Shown in pieces: positions 61,690 to 64,000 of a stretch of 64,000 bases of DNA. Below the pieces are notes generated by a model. The model did no database searches. It saw nothing but the letters and a program-made list of their open reading frames with translations, and was not told the DNA's origin. This DNA comes from Neocallimastix lanati (nom. inval.) (taxonomy: Eukaryota > Neocallimastigomycota > Neocallimastigomycetes > Neocallimastigales > Neocallimastigaceae). The stretch spans positions 1-64,000 of the forward strand of contig JACVTC010000005.1 in assembly GCA_016946835.1 (NCBI GenBank). The letters run 5' to 3'. The position numbers were made by a program, and so were the translations under genes. The first letter of the stretch is position 1. Each line of letters opens with the position of its first letter.

Positions 61690-64000
61690 TTTTTTTAAAA
61701 AAATATTATTATATTACGGAGTATTAAGGCTAATATTAGTAAATATTAATTATATATCAATGAATATAAAATTATAATAACTATTTTGAAATATAAACAA
61801 AAATTAATATTTAACAATTATTTATTCAATTACATTATTAAAATTATGATTTATATATTTTTAGATTAATTAATTAATATTAATATTATCGTTGTTGCCT
61901 TTATTCATTTTTTATTTATTTATATTTAAAAATTCTTTTATATAAAATTATATTTATTAAAATTTATATTTTATATAATTATAAAAAATTGATATAGTAT
62001 AATTTATTTTAATTATAAACTTTAATAATATACAATATAAAATATATTTATTTATTTATTTGGTAATTCTTCAATATCGTTTTTTTAATTACTTTTTATA
62101 ATATTTAAAAAAAAAAGTTTAATACTCATATATATCAATATAAGATACAACGATATAATATACAATTTATATATATACATATATTTTATAATTTTTTTTT
62201 AATATTATTATTTTTTTTATCATTGTTTTTATTATTACAAAAGTTCTTATTTTATGTAAACATTGGCATAAGGGAAATCAACGGATCCACTAGCTCCGGA
62301 TCCAGTACTACCCGCTTCTCCTAAAATTTTGGCTTCATATAAATTACCTAATCTCATTCCAAGTCTTTCCCATTGATTAAAATGGGCTGTAATATCAATG
62401 GTACCACAACTTTTAGGATTGTCACGAATACTAAAGAATTGTTTAAAAGTTGTATCACCATCAATAGAAGGTCCATAACGAGTATTTTCATAAACCGTGT
62501 AATAAGCGCCATCAATCACATAATTACCATGTTTCACATTACCAACCCAATCTCCTGGACGATAATCACTAAGCCAATTATCAACAATGTAATATTCAAC
62601 TAATGGATTTCTACTCCAACCATAAACTCCAATAAATGAATAATTAACACCTGAAACTCCTCCTTTAATTACTTTATAATCTGCATAGAGATGACCAATT
62701 TGATTATGAGTTTTGGTACTGTCAAAAGAAAGACCACTTCGACATAAATAATCCATGGCTTGATAGAATTTACATGAAAATGAACCATCAGAATAGAAAG
62801 TTGCAGTATTATAACCTGAATCGGCCCACATAGCATAACTTTTTCCACCAATGCTACCAATTTGATTACTACTATAAGTATCAATATCTACTTTTGAACC
62901 AGAATGATAAGCATTATTACAAAAGTTTTGAGCCAAAGAAAAAGATACAAAAGAAGAAGCTAATGAAATAAATTTTATTAATTTCATGATGTATAATATA
63001 TTCTTATTTATAAACAAAAAAAAAAAAAAAAAAAGATCGATATAAAGTAAAACTTATAATAGAATACTGTAATAAAAAGAAACTTTTATATATATATATA
63101 TTATAAGAATTAAAAATAATTTAAAGATTAATTTTTTTACCTTTTATACTTTTTTTATAAAAGAAAGTTTATTATTAATATTAAAATATATATATATACA
63201 TATATATACATATATATATAAATTTATATTAAATTACATTAATTAATTTAAATATAAAATAAAAATATTAAATTCTTGATAATATAATGTCAATAATATT
63301 TGGTAAATTTTAATGATTGCTATTACTCATCTTATTATTTTAAATTAATAAAGATTCATATGTATATTTTTTAATAAATAATTTTATATTAAAGTAATTA
63401 TATATAAGATATTTAATGGTATGGCTAAGATGTACTATAATATTTTATTGAGTAATATGGGTTCCTTTTCATTTCATTTCATTTATTTCAATTTATTTTT
63501 TAAACTAAATAATTAATTATATATCTAAATGAAATTGTAAAATGCAAAAGTAAACAATTTAATAAATTAATTTAAAAAGGTATCCCAAAAAAAAATAATA
63601 ATAAAATTAAATAATTTTTTATTATTATTTTTTTATTTTTTTATTTCAAAAATATAAATAAATTATATAAATAAAATTTTAGATACTTTTTAAAGAATTA
63701 ATACTATTGGTTTAAAAAATATTATTTTTACTATATCAATATAGTATTCATAATTTTGAAACAAATTCTTAATTTTTTATTATATATTATATATAATATT
63801 TGAAAATAATATAAAATTTATTTATTAAATAATAAATACAATTATCTCGTTTATCAAAAATGATAATATGATATTAAAAATATATTGTAAATTTTGATGA
63901 TAGCTATTATTCATCTTATTATTTTAAATTAATATGTGAATCATAATTATATTTTTTAATAAATAATTTTATATTAAAGAAATTATATATAAGATATTTA
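61690..64000. repeat. Second copy of the xylanase duplication (truncated by window end)
   Basis: Matches 57600-59915 throughout, mostly differing in poly-A/T length and scattered bases. Homology is still running at the last base of the window. Confidence 0.9.
62247..62987 (-). CDS. Secreted GH11 endo-1,4-beta-xylanase, copy 2
   Basis: 246 residues from the Met at 62987. An upstream in-frame Met would add ten residues, MFINKNILYI, but copy 1 has no equivalent and the shorter start gives the normal signal peptide (MKLIKFISLASSFVSFSLA). Identical to copy 1 except Ile for Leu at residue 3 of the signal peptide and Asn for Tyr in SRNPLVEYY; SRNP with the nucleophile Glu three residues on is the more usual GH11 form. 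Both catalytic Glu are present. Promoter sequences are also duplicated, so both copies are probably expressed together, in effect doubling dosage. Confidence 0.95.
   Translation of the reverse strand: MKLIKFISLASSFVSFSLAQNFCNNAYHSGSKVDIDTYSSNQIGSIGGKSYAMWADSGYNTATFYSDGSFSCKFYQAMDYLCRSGLSFDSTKTHNQIGHLYADYKVIKGGVSGVNYSFIGVYGWSRNPLVEYYIVDNWLSDYRPGDWVGNVKHGNYVIDGAYYTVYENTRYGPSIDGDTTFKQFFSIRDNPKSCGTIDITAHFNQWERLGMRLGNLYEAKILGEAGSTGSGASGSVDFPYANVYIK

Overview
The window is extremely AT-rich eukaryotic DNA (long poly-A/T runs, trinucleotide to hexanucleotide repeats) with GT-AG introns. Its gene content (secreted GH11 xylanases, a multi-CBM18 chitin-binding protein, a secreted alpha/beta-hydrolase, an ankyrin protein, Asn/Glu-rich low complexity, Copia, MULE and LINE remnants) points to an anaerobic gut fungus (Neocallimastigomycota). 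That assignment is inference from content; no rRNA or marker gene is present.

Region 1 (about 2.2-21.6 kb, minus strand) is the most remarkable part. A 6.2-kb terminal exon (8421 down to 2261) encodes about 1,500 Glu/Asn-rich residues, a Thr/Ser/Asp repeat and six CBM18 chitin-binding domains. It has no start Met of its own: it begins right after a splice acceptor. Upstream, across 13 kb that looks non-coding, I can place 83 micro-exons bounded by acceptor (..AG) and donor (GTAAGT-like) motifs. Sixty-four of them are only 3 nt long, one about every 134 bp. All are symmetric phase-1 exons. Read in order they give an uninterrupted peptide: a Cys-rich start, a long Asp-Asp-Phe repeat, a basic unique stretch, a second Cys-rich domain, then the Glu-rich exon in the correct frame. 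To my knowledge an array of 3-nt exons of this size has not been described.

Region 2 (24.4-34.4 kb) is a transposon-rich stretch: a 350-bp MITE with a 10-bp target duplication, a complete-ended MULE DNA transposon (26700-29048, 9-bp target duplication), an ankyrin gene with one frame break, a 1.2-kb terminal-inverted-repeat element holding an LTR scrap, and a decayed Copia fragment.

Region 3 (35.0-40.4 kb) holds a broken minus-strand Ty1/Copia element. Region 4 (41.3-42.8 kb) has a three-exon secreted alpha/beta-hydrolase gene. Region 5 (44.8-56.9 kb) has MITE ends, a small secreted Cys-rich protein gene with a break at its signal peptide, a second MULE transposase copy, a recently inserted broken Copia element with 271-bp LTRs, and a LINE reverse-transcriptase remnant.

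Region 6 (57.6-64.0 kb) is a direct duplication of more than 2.3 kb, each copy carrying a nearly identical GH11 xylanase gene on the minus strand. The xylanases, the esterase-like hydrolase and the CBM18 protein fit a fungus that degrades plant wall and manages its own chitinous wall; they are separate monocistronic genes with no shared regulation visible.
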